Positions 1-7,195 are shown, counted from the stretch's first letter. The stretch: 64,000 nt of DNA from a bacterium (GCA_023664305.1 JAMPFT010000010.1:21483-85482); one strand, 5' to 3'. Numbers and translations: made by a program. The notes: a model not told the origin generated them from the sequence alone.

Positions 1-6
1 GGGAAG

Positions 7-90
7 TGTGCAAAGATTTTCTAAGCCCGCAAGAGGGTGCGTAGCACACCTCTTTAGTACGCGGACTAAGAAAATCTAAGTTGCGCAAAC
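7..90. repeat. Nested hairpin element at window edge
   Basis: Two nested inverted repeats are visible. The inner one pairs AAGAGGGTGC (31-40) with GCACACCTCTT (44-54) around a GTA loop. The outer one pairs AGATTTTCT (14-22) with AGAAAATCT (68-76), with near-complementary flanks further out. No reading frame is convincing here. A related inner hairpin occurs at 50551-50575. It resembles a small palindromic repeat rather than a simple terminator, since no T run follows. Confidence 0.5.
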
Positions 91-217
91 TATTTTGAGG
101 CACATCCTTAGGATAGCACAAAAGAGGAATCGGTTGTATCGAATTGATATGGATTTTCCTTACGTTTTTGTAAGATTGGCGCAGAACGGGCAGCTCCGCC
201 CGCGAGATGCTTCCCGT

Positions 218-277
218 GAACATTCTGTCTGGTTGCTGTTTTTAGATTGCATTACAGTTACGTTCACTCGTTACAGA
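218..277. repeat. Degenerate dispersed repeat, copy 1
   Basis: This stretch resembles 1651-1710: both start GARCATTCTGTCTG and continue through a diverged block containing ATTGCAT and CAGT. Similarity is roughly 70 percent by eye. No gene is recognised inside. Together the two copies flank the antitoxin/PIN toxin and GNAT genes, so they may mark the ends of an old insertion; that is inference. Confidence 0.35.
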
Positions 278-304
278 GGAAGCTCCTTTTTACAGAAAAA
301 TATA

Positions 305-333
305 GTGTAAACGACTGGATTTTTTGTTATAAT
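305..333 (+). promoter_or_regulatory. Promoter of PIN toxin-antitoxin pair
   Basis: A GTGTAA box (305-310) and an extended -10 TGTTATAAT (TATAAT at 328-333) are separated by exactly 17 bp. The same box, spacing and surrounding TAGTGTAA context recur at 3862, 12357, 14098 and 14575. It would drive the antitoxin starting at 378. Confidence 0.6.
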
Positions 334-377
334 AGAATTTGGATAATAAAAATGAAGATCGATCAGGAGGTGGTTAT

Positions 378-641
378 ATGGCACCAGCAGCATTGCAGGT
401 AAACGATATGTTGAATACACTGGAAAAAGAAGATTATGAGATGGTAGTAAATTATATTCAGTTTCTTTCTGAAAAGAGAAAAAAGGAACATAAAATCAGT
501 ATAGAAAAGAACTCCGCAAGCAATTCAGAAAAGGGAGGAATTAAGTTGGGATTGTTTAATGGAATGAAGTATATTGCCGACGGACATGACATTGATGAAT
601 GTAATGATGAAATTGCTGAAATGTTTGGAGTGAATGACTGA
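378..641 (+). CDS. Antitoxin of PIN-type toxin-antitoxin pair
   Basis: Small 87-residue protein. The start chosen is ATG 378, which has AGGAGG at 365-370; an earlier in-frame start at 339 has no such site. The C-terminus (DGHDIDECNDEIAEMFGV) closely matches the antitoxin at 60829-61077 (DGYDIDESNAEIAKMFGV), a segment likely to wrap the toxin. The stop overlaps the start of the PIN-domain gene by one base (ATGA), typical of translationally coupled type II pairs. By analogy it should neutralise the ribonuclease and repress its own promoter. Since the toxin gene is broken, it may now be an orphan antitoxin. Confidence 0.7.
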   Translation: MAPAALQVNDMLNTLEKEDYEMVVNYIQFLSEKRKKEHKISIEKNSASNSEKGGIKLGLFNGMKYIADGHDIDECNDEIAEMFGVND

Positions 642-1035
642 TGAATATTTTGGTTGATACCCATATTGCTATGTGGTCAGTGTTTGATGCAGATAAGTTA
701 TCGAAAAAAGCGCGGGATATTCTTAGCGACAGCGAAAATGAATTTTTCTACAGTGCGGTTTCGGTTTGGGTAAGGGTATTGCCAGACCGGACTTAAGCAT
801 TGCCGAGGGGGAGATATTTGCCAAGTGTTGTGAAATGGCAGGTTTTCGTGAGCTTTCGCTTAATAAGAGCCATGTGTTTGCTTTGAAAACGCTTAAACGA
901 TCTGAAGCTGCTCCAAAGCACAAAGCTCCATTTGACCGTATTCTTATATGTCAGGCAAAAATAGAGAATATGAAATTTCTTACGCATGATTCATTGATTC
1001 CATATTATGAGGAGTCTTTTATCATTTCTGTGTAG
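641..1035 (+). pseudogene. Frameshifted PIN-domain (VapC-like) toxin
   Basis: The 5' part encodes MNILVDTHIAMWSVFDADKL and a sequence ending ...YSAVSVW, a PIN-domain start with the first catalytic Asp (VDTH). At about 769-775 the frame is lost and translation stops soon after. The other frame continues with ...IARPDLSIAEGEIFAKCC and ends in the PIN C-terminus with FDRILICQAK and FLTHDS. The expected WEV(x)IKH segment, carrying the second acidic residue, is exactly where the break lies, so a short deletion removed it. The gene would normally encode about 130 residues, a single-strand RNase. A sequencing error cannot wholly explain the loss because residues are missing as well as the frame. Confidence 0.75.
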
Positions 1036-1133
1036 AATATATTGGATTGATTTGACGAAATGAGATCTTAGCTTGCTGCTTCAGATTATGCAGCGGGGTA
1101 TTGATTTACAAATCAGGAGTTACAGGGGATAAA

Positions 1134-1610
1134 ATGGAGCTTGATTCAAATCAGATTGATGAAGCGATTAAGATTATGAGGGAAGTTGCTGCGTGGGGGC
1201 GAAATAAAGGCTTTCGCATCTGGCGGGATGAATGGCTGACAAAAGAGGAACTGATTACGATAGATGCGCAGCCAGAGAATTTTTATATTGGTAAAATAGA
1301 TGGCGTTGCAGTTTGTGCGTTTATTTTACAACGGAGAGATTCCGAGTACTGGGCTGATACGGAAAATGAAGCTGTGTATTTGCACAAACTTTGTGTAAAA
1401 CGGGAATTTGCCGGTAAAAGCATGACAGGTTTCATTATTGAGGCGATCAAAGAGCTTTGCAAAGAGAAGGGGATAAAGTATATACGATTGGATACAGCGC
1501 TTGATGAAGAAGCTGTAAAGAAGATATATTTAAAATTGGGATTTAAAATTGTGGATATTATAGATTATCCCAATGGGCGATCTGTTGCATTATATGAGTT
1601 AGAGGTATAA
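1134..1610 (+). CDS. GNAT-family N-acetyltransferase
   Basis: About 158 residues from ATG 1134, which has AGGGG at 1124-1128; an upstream in-frame TTG at 1101 lacks a good site. The middle and C-terminal half has the GNAT layout: a strand with VYLHKLCVKREFAGKSM, where the acetyl-CoA pyrophosphate loop would lie, then a helix (IIEAIKELCKEKG), then YIRLDTALDEEAVKKIYLKL and GFKIV, the family's usual ending. The substrate cannot be told. It stands alone downstream of the broken toxin gene, in the same direction, with no shared operon partner. Confidence 0.75.
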   Translation: MELDSNQIDEAIKIMREVAAWGRNKGFRIWRDEWLTKEELITIDAQPENFYIGKIDGVAVCAFILQRRDSEYWADTENEAVYLHKLCVKREFAGKSMTGFIIEAIKELCKEKGIKYIRLDTALDEEAVKKIYLKLGFKIVDIIDYPNGRSVALYELEV

Positions 1611-1650
1611 ATTCGGGCTTACAGAGCAGCCGGAAGAGATCGCCTCCTGC

Positions 1651-1710
1651 GAGCATTCTGTCTGATTGTCGCATTTGAATTGCATCGCAGTCACACTCAT
1701 TTGCTGCGGA
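1651..1710. repeat. Degenerate dispersed repeat, copy 2
   Basis: Diverged second copy of the block at 218-277. It lies between the GNAT stop and the convergent histidine kinase stop. No terminator-like hairpin with a T run was seen in this gap. Confidence 0.35.
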
Positions 1711-1772
1711 ATCCCGGCAGGTGCCTTCAGGCGTGAGCAGAAGTTATAGTTTTAAGCCACTCTAAGGGTATT

Positions 1773-2765
1773 TTATTCCGCCGGAAAGGTCAGCGTCACA
1801 CAGGTTCCGGCTCCCTCTATCGACTGAATCTGCAGGCCGATTTCCAAAGCGTCCGCCAGCCGCTTGCAGAGATACAGTCCCATACCGGTGGAGCCGCCCC
1901 GGCTTCTGCCGTTTCTTCCGGTAAAGCCTCTGTCGAAGACGCGGGGCAGTTCATGGGCAGGGATACCAGGCCCGTTGTCCTGAACGGCAAGCTGCATCTG
2001 CCGCCCCAGCCTCCTGCCGGACAATGTGATAACAGGGCTTTCCCCGCGATACCGGGCGGCGTTTTGCAAAAGCTGTCCCAGCATGAACGCCGCCCACTTC
2101 CTGTCCGTATAAACGCGCCCGTCCAGATTTTCTGTCTCCACCCGGACGCCGTTTTCGATCAGCAGGGCTCTGTGAGCCTGAACCGCCTCCTCGCAGATCG
2201 CGGAAAGCTTTGTCCTGCAAACAATAAAATCCTTTTCCGGGCTTTCGCTTCTGGCATAGTACAGGGCCCGCTCCACATGGGCGTCGATCTGCGCCAATTC
2301 CTTCGACAGCCTGCGTCTTGTATCGCTGTCCGTATTCCGGCAAATCAGCTTCGCCGCCGTGATGGGCGTCTTGATTTCATGCACCCACTGCTCAATATAT
2401 TCCCGATATTCTTTTCCGGCGGCCTGCGCGTCCGACACGGTTTCGATCATGGACTTGCCGGACAGATGCAGCAGATCGAACAGCTTGCGCTCGTAGAGGC
2501 TGCGAGGTTTGGGCGCACACTCGGCAAAAAGATACCGTTGATCCAATTCGCTCATAATCGCCTGCAGCTCGCTCAATCGCTTTTTCATCCTCTGAAAACT
2601 GAAAAACTGCTCCAGCAAAAAAATCAGCAGGCACACGATCAGCAGAAGGACGACAACGCCCGGCTGTGTGCCTGTTGCAAGCAAAAAGGCAGCGGCCGCA
2701 AAAAGGAACGAGACGCTGAGGAGCATCCGTCCCAGTCTGTCTGTAATAAATTCTCCTGCCGTCAT
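1773..2765 (-). CDS. Sensor histidine kinase, BceS-like
   Basis: A 330-residue kinase starting at the ATG that overlaps the response-regulator stop (ATGA at 2765-2762). Two closely spaced membrane segments (about residues 12-31 and 35-52) leave almost no extracellular domain, the layout of intramembrane-sensing kinases that partner with Bce-type peptide exporters. The phospho-acceptor box is EQWVHEIKTPITA with His 129. N and G boxes follow (LLQNAARY, DNGPGIP, GGSTGMGLYLCKRLA). No BceAB-type permease is adjacent, so its sensory partner is missing from the window. The base composition is visibly GC-richer than in neighbouring genes, suggesting transfer. Specificity (antimicrobial peptide sensing) is inference. 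Confidence 0.85.
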   Translation of the reverse strand: MTAGEFITDRLGRMLLSVSFLFAAAAFLLATGTQPGVVVLLLIVCLLIFLLEQFFSFQRMKKRLSELQAIMSELDQRYLFAECAPKPRSLYERKLFDLLHLSGKSMIETVSDAQAAGKEYREYIEQWVHEIKTPITAAKLICRNTDSDTRRRLSKELAQIDAHVERALYYARSESPEKDFIVCRTKLSAICEEAVQAHRALLIENGVRVETENLDGRVYTDRKWAAFMLGQLLQNAARYRGESPVITLSGRRLGRQMQLAVQDNGPGIPAHELPRVFDRGFTGRNGRSRGGSTGMGLYLCKRLADALEIGLQIQSIEGAGTCVTLTFPAE

Positions 2766-3427
2766 AGCTGATACCCCATTCCCCGGCGCGTCTTGATCGC
2801 GTCCGGCATCCCTAAGCCCTCCAGCTTGCCCCGCAAGCGGGTCACGTTGACGCTGAGGGTATTGTCGTCGATATAAATCTGACTGTCCCACAGCGCCTCG
2901 ATCAGGTCCGCCCGCGAGACGATTTCCCCGGTGTGGGTCATCAGGTGGGCTAAAATCTTCAGCTCGTTTCGGGTCAGCTCCGCCGTCCGCCCGTCGGCGG
3001 TCACGGTTCCCTTTGTCAGACTTAAGAAAAGCCCCGCCGCCTTTAAGCCCTCCGGCTCTGCGCTTTCGCCGCCGTTTCGCCGCAGGACAGCCTTGATCCG
3101 GGCCAGCAGGACGGGGATATTGTAGGGCTTGGTCACATAGTCGTCGCTGCCCAGGTTCAACGCCCGAAGCTCGTCCAAGGCGGAGGTTCGGCTGGTGACT
3201 ACGATAATGGGCGCGATTTTCCGTATCGCGGCGCACAGGGAAAGCCCGTCCCGTCCGGGCAGACCCAGATCCAGAAGGACCAAATCAGGGGAGGCAGAGT
3301 ACACCTGTTCCGGGAGAGCTTCAAAGTCCGTTACAGACAAAACCCGATACCCTTCATTCTCCAACAGAAAGGCCAGCTCCTCACGGATATCGGGGTCATC
3401 CTCAACAATCATAATGGTTTGCATCAT
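2762..3427 (-). CDS. OmpR-family response regulator, BceR-like
   Basis: A 221-residue regulator. The receiver domain has the acidic pocket (E9, D10, D11), phospho-acceptor Asp 53 in LVLLDLGLPGRDG, the switch Thr/Ser in IIVVTSR and Lys in DDYVTKPYN. The C-terminal winged helix contains ELTRNELKILAHLM and ends ...TRRGMGYQL. AGGAGG precedes the start closely. It is the first gene of a two-gene operon, with 4-bp overlap to the kinase. Its leader contains the hairpin element at 3459-3509. Targets are likely detoxification transporters elsewhere; that is inference. Confidence 0.9.
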   Translation of the reverse strand: MMQTIMIVEDDPDIREELAFLLENEGYRVLSVTDFEALPEQVYSASPDLVLLDLGLPGRDGLSLCAAIRKIAPIIVVTSRTSALDELRALNLGSDDYVTKPYNIPVLLARIKAVLRRNGGESAEPEGLKAAGLFLSLTKGTVTADGRTAELTRNELKILAHLMTHTGEIVSRADLIEALWDSQIYIDDNTLSVNVTRLRGKLEGLGMPDAIKTRRGMGYQL

Positions 3428-3458
3428 ACACCTCCTGGTACGACTTCTCCCTCAGATT

Positions 3459-3509
3459 CACTCGCAAGCTCGCGCTTCGCGCTCTCTGCCCTGCTTCGTA
3501 GCCGCTTGC
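3459..3509 (-). promoter_or_regulatory. Structured leader element, copy facing BceRS
   Basis: Read on the minus strand, GCAAGC (3509-3504) pairs with GCTTGC (3469-3464). They enclose a weak CTAC-GAA-GCAG hairpin and a perfect GCGC-GAA-GCGC hairpin, then GAGTG. The plus-strand copy at 3953-3999 has the same plan with GCAAAC/GTTTGC in the closing stem, so both sides of that stem changed together. It lies about 35 bases before the response-regulator start. A cis-acting RNA or DNA structure is inferred. Confidence 0.55.
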
Positions 3510-3540
3510 TTTTCACTGGCACCATTGTACCATGAGCGCA

Positions 3541-3577
3541 GAAAATCAAGCGGCTGCGAAGCAGACATTTGATTTTC
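3541..3577. repeat. 37-bp palindromic repeat, copy 1
   Basis: Begins GAAAATCA and ends TGATTTTC with an internal CTGCGAAGCAG hairpin. It is identical but for one base to 3901-3937. Several other hairpins lie nearby (GATTCTGC-GAAT-GCAGAATC around 3642-3661; CGCCGC-GCAT-GCGGCG around 3602-3617), so the whole 3430-3800 gap is repeat-rich and holds no supported gene. Confidence 0.7.
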
Positions 3578-3861
3578 AAGCCATGGATTGCCAAGTACAA
3601 TGCGCCGCGCATGCGGCGACGAGACAGCGTATGCTGGCTCGGATTCTGCGAATGCAGAATCATTGTACCATAAGGGCGGGAAATAATCTACCGCGATTAT
3701 TGTGTAAGCTTCAATCTGTGCATAATTTTCTGCACTTGCGTTCTTCCGGGCTTGCGCCCGCTCATTGATTGTTTGTGCTACTGTTGGCGGCATGATGTTT
3801 CTATCGTCAAAGCACTACTGATCGTCAGGCGCTAAGACGCGCAAGGGATATAAGAATCTTA

Positions 3862-3890
3862 GTGTAATTTGAAGAAATACTTGTTATAAT
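3862..3890 (+). promoter_or_regulatory. Promoter of rightward two-component operon
   Basis: GTGTAA (3862-3867), 17-bp spacer, extended -10 TGTTATAAT (TATAAT 3885-3890). The predicted start of transcription falls at the base of the palindrome beginning at 3892, so the transcript would open with a long stem-loop. Confidence 0.6.
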
Positions 3891-3891
3891 A

Positions 3892-4000
3892 GGCGCAAAG
3901 GAAAATCAGGCGGCTGCGAAGCAGACATTTGATTTTCCTGCGCCGTTAACGAGCAAACGTCCTGCGAAGCAGGACAAAGAGCGCGAAGCGCGTGTTTGCG
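3892..4000 (+). promoter_or_regulatory. Structured 5' leader upstream of response regulator
   Basis: The first stem is formed by GGCGCA and AGGAAAATCA pairing with TGATTTTCCT and GCGCC, containing the 37-bp repeat copy 2 (3901-3937). A second unit has closing stem GCAAAC (3953-3958) with GTTTGC (3994-3999), and inside it GTCCTGC-GAA-GCAGGAC (3959-3975) and GCGC-GAA-GCGC (3981-3991), giving a three-way-junction plan. This unit is homologous to the minus-strand element at 3459-3509. The sequence suggests regulated leader RNA; no known riboswitch class was recognised. Confidence 0.5.
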
Positions 4001-4030
4001 AGTGTGGGAAAAAGGATTGCAAGGTTGGGG

Positions 4031-4084
4031 GCTGCACCGTCAGGAGTGGAACCGTCAGAAGCTGCACCGTCAGGAGTGGAACCG
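4031..4084. repeat. 30-bp tandem direct repeat, two copies
   Basis: GCTGCACCGTCAGGAGTGGA begins at 4031 and again at 4061, each copy continuing with ACCG; the second copy is partial. It lies between the structured leader and the response-regulator start, inside the presumed untranslated leader. It could be a protein-binding site or a replication-slippage product. Confidence 0.7.
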
Positions 4085-4130
4085 GAAAAATGTGCCCAAA
4101 GGATAAGCATATCAGGGGAAGAGAGTAGAA

Positions 4131-4805
4131 GTGGCTTATAAAATATTGATGATCGACGATGACAAAGACCTTCTTAAAATGCTGAGAAAATACTTTGAAA
4201 TGAAAAAGTACGAAGTCGTTACGGCGGAAAACGGCGCAGAGGGGTTGGATAAGATAAAGGTACAGCCGGATCTCATATTGCTGGATGTAAATATGCCGGG
4301 AGCGGACGGAATAGAGGTATGCCGCAGGATACGGGATAAAGTGGCCTGTCCCATTTTATTTCTGACGGCAAGGGTAGAAGAGCAGGATGTTGTGAACGGG
4401 CTCTTGTCGGGCGGCGACGATTATATTTTAAAGCCGTTCAGCCTGAAGGAGCTTGACGCGAGGATTACGGCGCACCTGAAACGGGAGGGTCGGCGCAAAA
4501 CTGCGGCGGAATGCTGTTTCCGGGGTGAATTGACGATCGATTACAGGGCCAGAACCGTACAGATTCAGGAGGATTATCTGGAGATGACGAAGCTGGAATA
4601 CGCAATCCTCGAATTTTTGTCTATGAATCCGGGAATGGTCTTTGACAGGGATAGGATTTATGAGAAGGTCTGTGGATTTGACGCGGAGGGGGACAGCAGG
4701 GTAATTACGGAGCTGATCCGCAGAATCAGGAACAAGCTTCGGGAATATACAGAAACGGAATATATTGAAACGGTATGGGGGATGGGATACCGATGGATAA
4801 AATAA
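4131..4805 (+). CDS. OmpR-family response regulator
   Basis: A 224-residue regulator starting at GTG 4131; AGGGG lies at 4114-4118, somewhat far. The receiver domain has the acidic triad D9-D11, Asp 52 in LILLDVNMPGADG, a Thr switch in ILFLTARV and Lys in DDYILKPFS. The C-terminal winged helix contains LEMTKLEYAILEFLSMNPG and ends VWGMGYRWIK. The next gene, a histidine kinase, overlaps it by 13 bases. The ABC-2 exporter genes that follow at 6131 are the likely target, by context. Confidence 0.9.
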   Translation: MAYKILMIDDDKDLLKMLRKYFEMKKYEVVTAENGAEGLDKIKVQPDLILLDVNMPGADGIEVCRRIRDKVACPILFLTARVEEQDVVNGLLSGGDDYILKPFSLKELDARITAHLKREGRRKTAAECCFRGELTIDYRARTVQIQEDYLEMTKLEYAILEFLSMNPGMVFDRDRIYEKVCGFDAEGDSRVITELIRRIRNKLREYTETEYIETVWGMGYRWIK

Positions 4806-5974
4806 GAAATCTTTCTCTGAGAAAAACGATTCTTTTCTATGTGTCGGCAGTATTGCTTTGCAGTTTTCTGCTCTCGGCAGCGATAGCCCGGATTGCCTCG
4901 CGGGCGCAGCAGCGTGTCTGGTGGAATTATGTGGACGAAGAGGCATATTTTAATGCGGTCGAAAAAGAGGAACCTTATTCTGTACCGGATGTCCCGAGAC
5001 CGGGCGCCGATCAGATGACGCCGTCGGACGTTTTTTTGTCGGAGCTTTGCGACTTTTTACAGACTTATACGGTATTGGTTCTGTCTATGGCGGGAAGCTG
5101 CGCGGCAGTATTTCTTTTTTACCGGAATAAGCTGAAAAAGCCGATTGAGGAGCTGGCGTCAGCCTCGAAAAGGATTGCCGAAAATCGTCTGGATTTTTGT
5201 ATCGCCTATGAAAACAGGGATGAAATGGGTGTGCTCTGCAGGGAATTTGAGAGAATGAGGGAGCAGCTTGCCGAGAATAATCGGATATTGTGGAAAAAGA
5301 TGGAGGAGGAAAAGCTTCTTCGGGCGGCGATTGCCCACGATATCCGCGCGCCGCTGTCCGTTTTGAAGGGGTATCAGGAAATGCTGACGGAGTATCTGGC
5401 GAATGCGGACATAGACAGGGAACAGGCGCTGGAAATGCTGTCGGAAAGCGGGCGGCAGATTGAGCGCATGGATGGGTTCGTGGAAACCATGCGAAAAATG
5501 AGCAGTCTGGAAAGCCGGAAGCTGGCGGCCCGGGAGATTTCCGCAGGGCAGCTGGAGGCGGAGATCCGGGCGGAGCTGAACGTTTTGGAAAAAGAGTACG
5601 GAAAGCAGGCCGTCTTACAGGTGCAGGCGTCAAATGAAATGTTTTGCGGAGACAGGGAAGTGATTTTGGAGGTGACGGAAAATCTGCTGTCAAATGCCTT
5701 CCGTTATGCGAAAAGCCAGGTCGAAATCAGGATACGGGCGGAATATTCGGAATTAAATATTTCTGTCAGGGACGATGGAGAGGGATTTGGGGAAGAGGAG
5801 GAAAAAGTTACGGAAGCCTTCTACCGGCAAAATATAAAAGACAGCCTGAAGCATGCGGGAATCGGGATGTATATCAGCAGGCTGTACTGCGAAAAGCATG
5901 GAGGGAAATTAGCGATTGGAAATGAGGAACAGGGAGGGGCTGTGGCGACAGCGACATTCCGTCGGATTGCGTAA
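4793..5974 (+). CDS. Sensor histidine kinase with HAMP domain
   Basis: 393 residues from ATG 4793; an in-frame ATG at 4775 is also open but lies deeper in the upstream gene. Membrane segments are at about 12-33 and 91-110, enclosing a 55-residue extracellular loop. A HAMP-like linker follows (KLKKPIEELASASKRIAENRLD), then the phospho-acceptor box AIAHDIRAPLSVLKGYQ with His 182. N and G1/G2 motifs are present (ENLLSNAFRYA, RDDGEGFG, HAGIGMYISRLYCEKHGG). It pairs with the regulator at 4131. A terminator-like hairpin lies at its 3' end. The signal is unknown. Confidence 0.88.
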   Translation: MDKIRNLSLRKTILFYVSAVLLCSFLLSAAIARIASRAQQRVWWNYVDEEAYFNAVEKEEPYSVPDVPRPGADQMTPSDVFLSELCDFLQTYTVLVLSMAGSCAAVFLFYRNKLKKPIEELASASKRIAENRLDFCIAYENRDEMGVLCREFERMREQLAENNRILWKKMEEEKLLRAAIAHDIRAPLSVLKGYQEMLTEYLANADIDREQALEMLSESGRQIERMDGFVETMRKMSSLESRKLAAREISAGQLEAEIRAELNVLEKEYGKQAVLQVQASNEMFCGDREVILEVTENLLSNAFRYAKSQVEIRIRAEYSELNISVRDDGEGFGEEEEKVTEAFYRQNIKDSLKHAGIGMYISRLYCEKHGGKLAIGNEEQGGAVATATFRRIA

Positions 5975-5993
5975 GCGATCCGGCGTTTTTTCT
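5961..5993 (+). terminator. Rho-independent terminator after histidine kinase
   Basis: CGTCGGAT pairs with ATCCGGCG (one wobble) across a short loop that spans the stop codon, followed by a TTTTTT run. It separates the two-component pair from the exporter genes. Confidence 0.65.
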
Positions 5994-6073
5994 TTCCGTT
6001 GTCTTTTTGTTGTGATTCTTCTTTTATGATGGAACAAATTACTGCAGGCAGCCCAGGTTCCCAGAAAGGGGAA

Positions 6074-6113
6074 AGATTCCCGTAAACGGGACAGATTCCC
6101 GTAAACGGGAATC
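6074..6113 (+). promoter_or_regulatory. Tandem 19-bp dyads upstream of ABC exporter
   Basis: AGATTCCCGTAAACGGGA occurs at 6074-6091 and again at 6093-6110, period 19. The second extends to a perfect dyad, GATTCCCGT-AA-ACGGGAATC. Two direct copies spaced close to two helical turns, 20-40 bases before the permease start, look like a binding site for an OmpR-type regulator dimer pair. The regulator at 4131 is the obvious candidate; this is inference. Confidence 0.6.
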
Positions 6114-6130
6114 GAAAAGGAGGTGTAAAG

Positions 6131-7195
6131 ATGTGCTCCATTTTAATAAGAGAGGTAAAAAATTATATGAAAAAGCCTCTGTTTTGGATTGGTATCGCGG
6201 CCGTTGCCCTTATGGTGTTTCAAAATGTCAGTCCCTATCTGCAGATCCGGTATCTCGCCGAGGGGGAGGAGATTGTGAATGATTACCCGGAAACCTTCCG
6301 CGAGGGGGATGTTTCTGAGGGATATGTGCCGACGGACGAGGAAGCGAGACGGGGAGCCTGGGAAGAATATGTGCAGGAGGTTCTTGTCTCTGAGCTGCAG
6401 ATGAAGCGGGAGGAAGCGCAGGCTGTTCTCCGTGAAACGGCGGGAATGGATATCATGGCAGCTTGCAGATATCTGGAGGAATACCGATATTACGGCGCTT
6501 ACGTTGCTTATGTGGATACAGCCTACCATAAGGGGACACGGGAAGAAATCAACTCTTATATCGCAGGGAAACTGGAGAGCAGGACATTTTCGTATTATTT
6601 TTCAAGGAAATTCGCGGATTTTGCGGGGTTGTCTATGGGATTTCTGGCAACGGTTTTATTTGCCGCTTTATTCGCACAGGATACAAGGAAGAGTAACTAT
6701 GAGCTCCTTCATACAAAGCCTGTCGGCGCGGGGAACTATTTGTTGGGGAAAGCAGGGGGAGGCTTTGCGGTCTGCGTGATGGCGCTTGCGATTCTAAATC
6801 TGGTATTTTTCGGGTTATGCTCGGTATTCACAAAAAGCAGCGGCTTTGAAGTAAAGCTGTCGGATTTCTTACTGGCGACCTGCCTTTATATTCTGCCGAA
6901 TGTGCTGATGATCGTAAGCGTCTACAGTTTGGTTTCGCTGCTGTTTAAAAGCCCGCTGCCAGCAGTCCCGCTTTTGCTCCTGTATATCGTATATTCGAAT
7001 ATGGGAAGCAGGGACACCAACGGCGTGTACGGATATTATGGCAGACCGTTAGCGATTATAGTGCGGTTCCCGGGAGCATTTTTCGATATTTCTCCCCCGC
7101 CGATGGTATTGCTGAACCAGAGCTTTTTAATCTTAGCCTCCGCGGGCATTCTTTTTCTCTCGATGCAGATATGGAAAAGGAGGCGGGTATATTGA
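6131..7195 (+). CDS. ABC-2 type permease, first subunit
   Basis: 354 residues; AAAAGGAGG is at 6115-6123, just before ATG 6131. One N-terminal membrane segment (about 14-32, after KKPLFWIGIAAVALMVFQ) is followed by a hydrophilic, probably extracellular region (to about 165). About five further membrane helices follow (SMGFLATVLFAALFA, AVCVMALAILNLVFFGL and others). This is the ABC-2 exporter plan. It overlaps the next permease gene and precedes an ATPase, forming a three-gene exporter behind a two-component system. Cargo could be a peptide, lipid or drug; nothing in the sequence decides. Confidence 0.8.
   Translation: MCSILIREVKNYMKKPLFWIGIAAVALMVFQNVSPYLQIRYLAEGEEIVNDYPETFREGDVSEGYVPTDEEARRGAWEEYVQEVLVSELQMKREEAQAVLRETAGMDIMAACRYLEEYRYYGAYVAYVDTAYHKGTREEINSYIAGKLESRTFSYYFSRKFADFAGLSMGFLATVLFAALFAQDTRKSNYELLHTKPVGAGNYLLGKAGGGFAVCVMALAILNLVFFGLCSVFTKSSGFEVKLSDFLLATCLYILPNVLMIVSVYSLVSLLFKSPLPAVPLLLLYIVYSNMGSRDTNGVYGYYGRPLAIIVRFPGAFFDISPPPMVLLNQSFLILASAGILFLSMQIWKRRRVY

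Noticed and set aside
95-310. 71-residue open frame near the left end
   Set aside because: No ribosome site, no recognisable sequence, and it contains the degenerate repeat.
3430-3800. Regularly spaced palindromes suggesting a CRISPR array
   Set aside because: The hairpins differ in sequence and spacing; there are no identical repeats with unique spacers and no cas genes.
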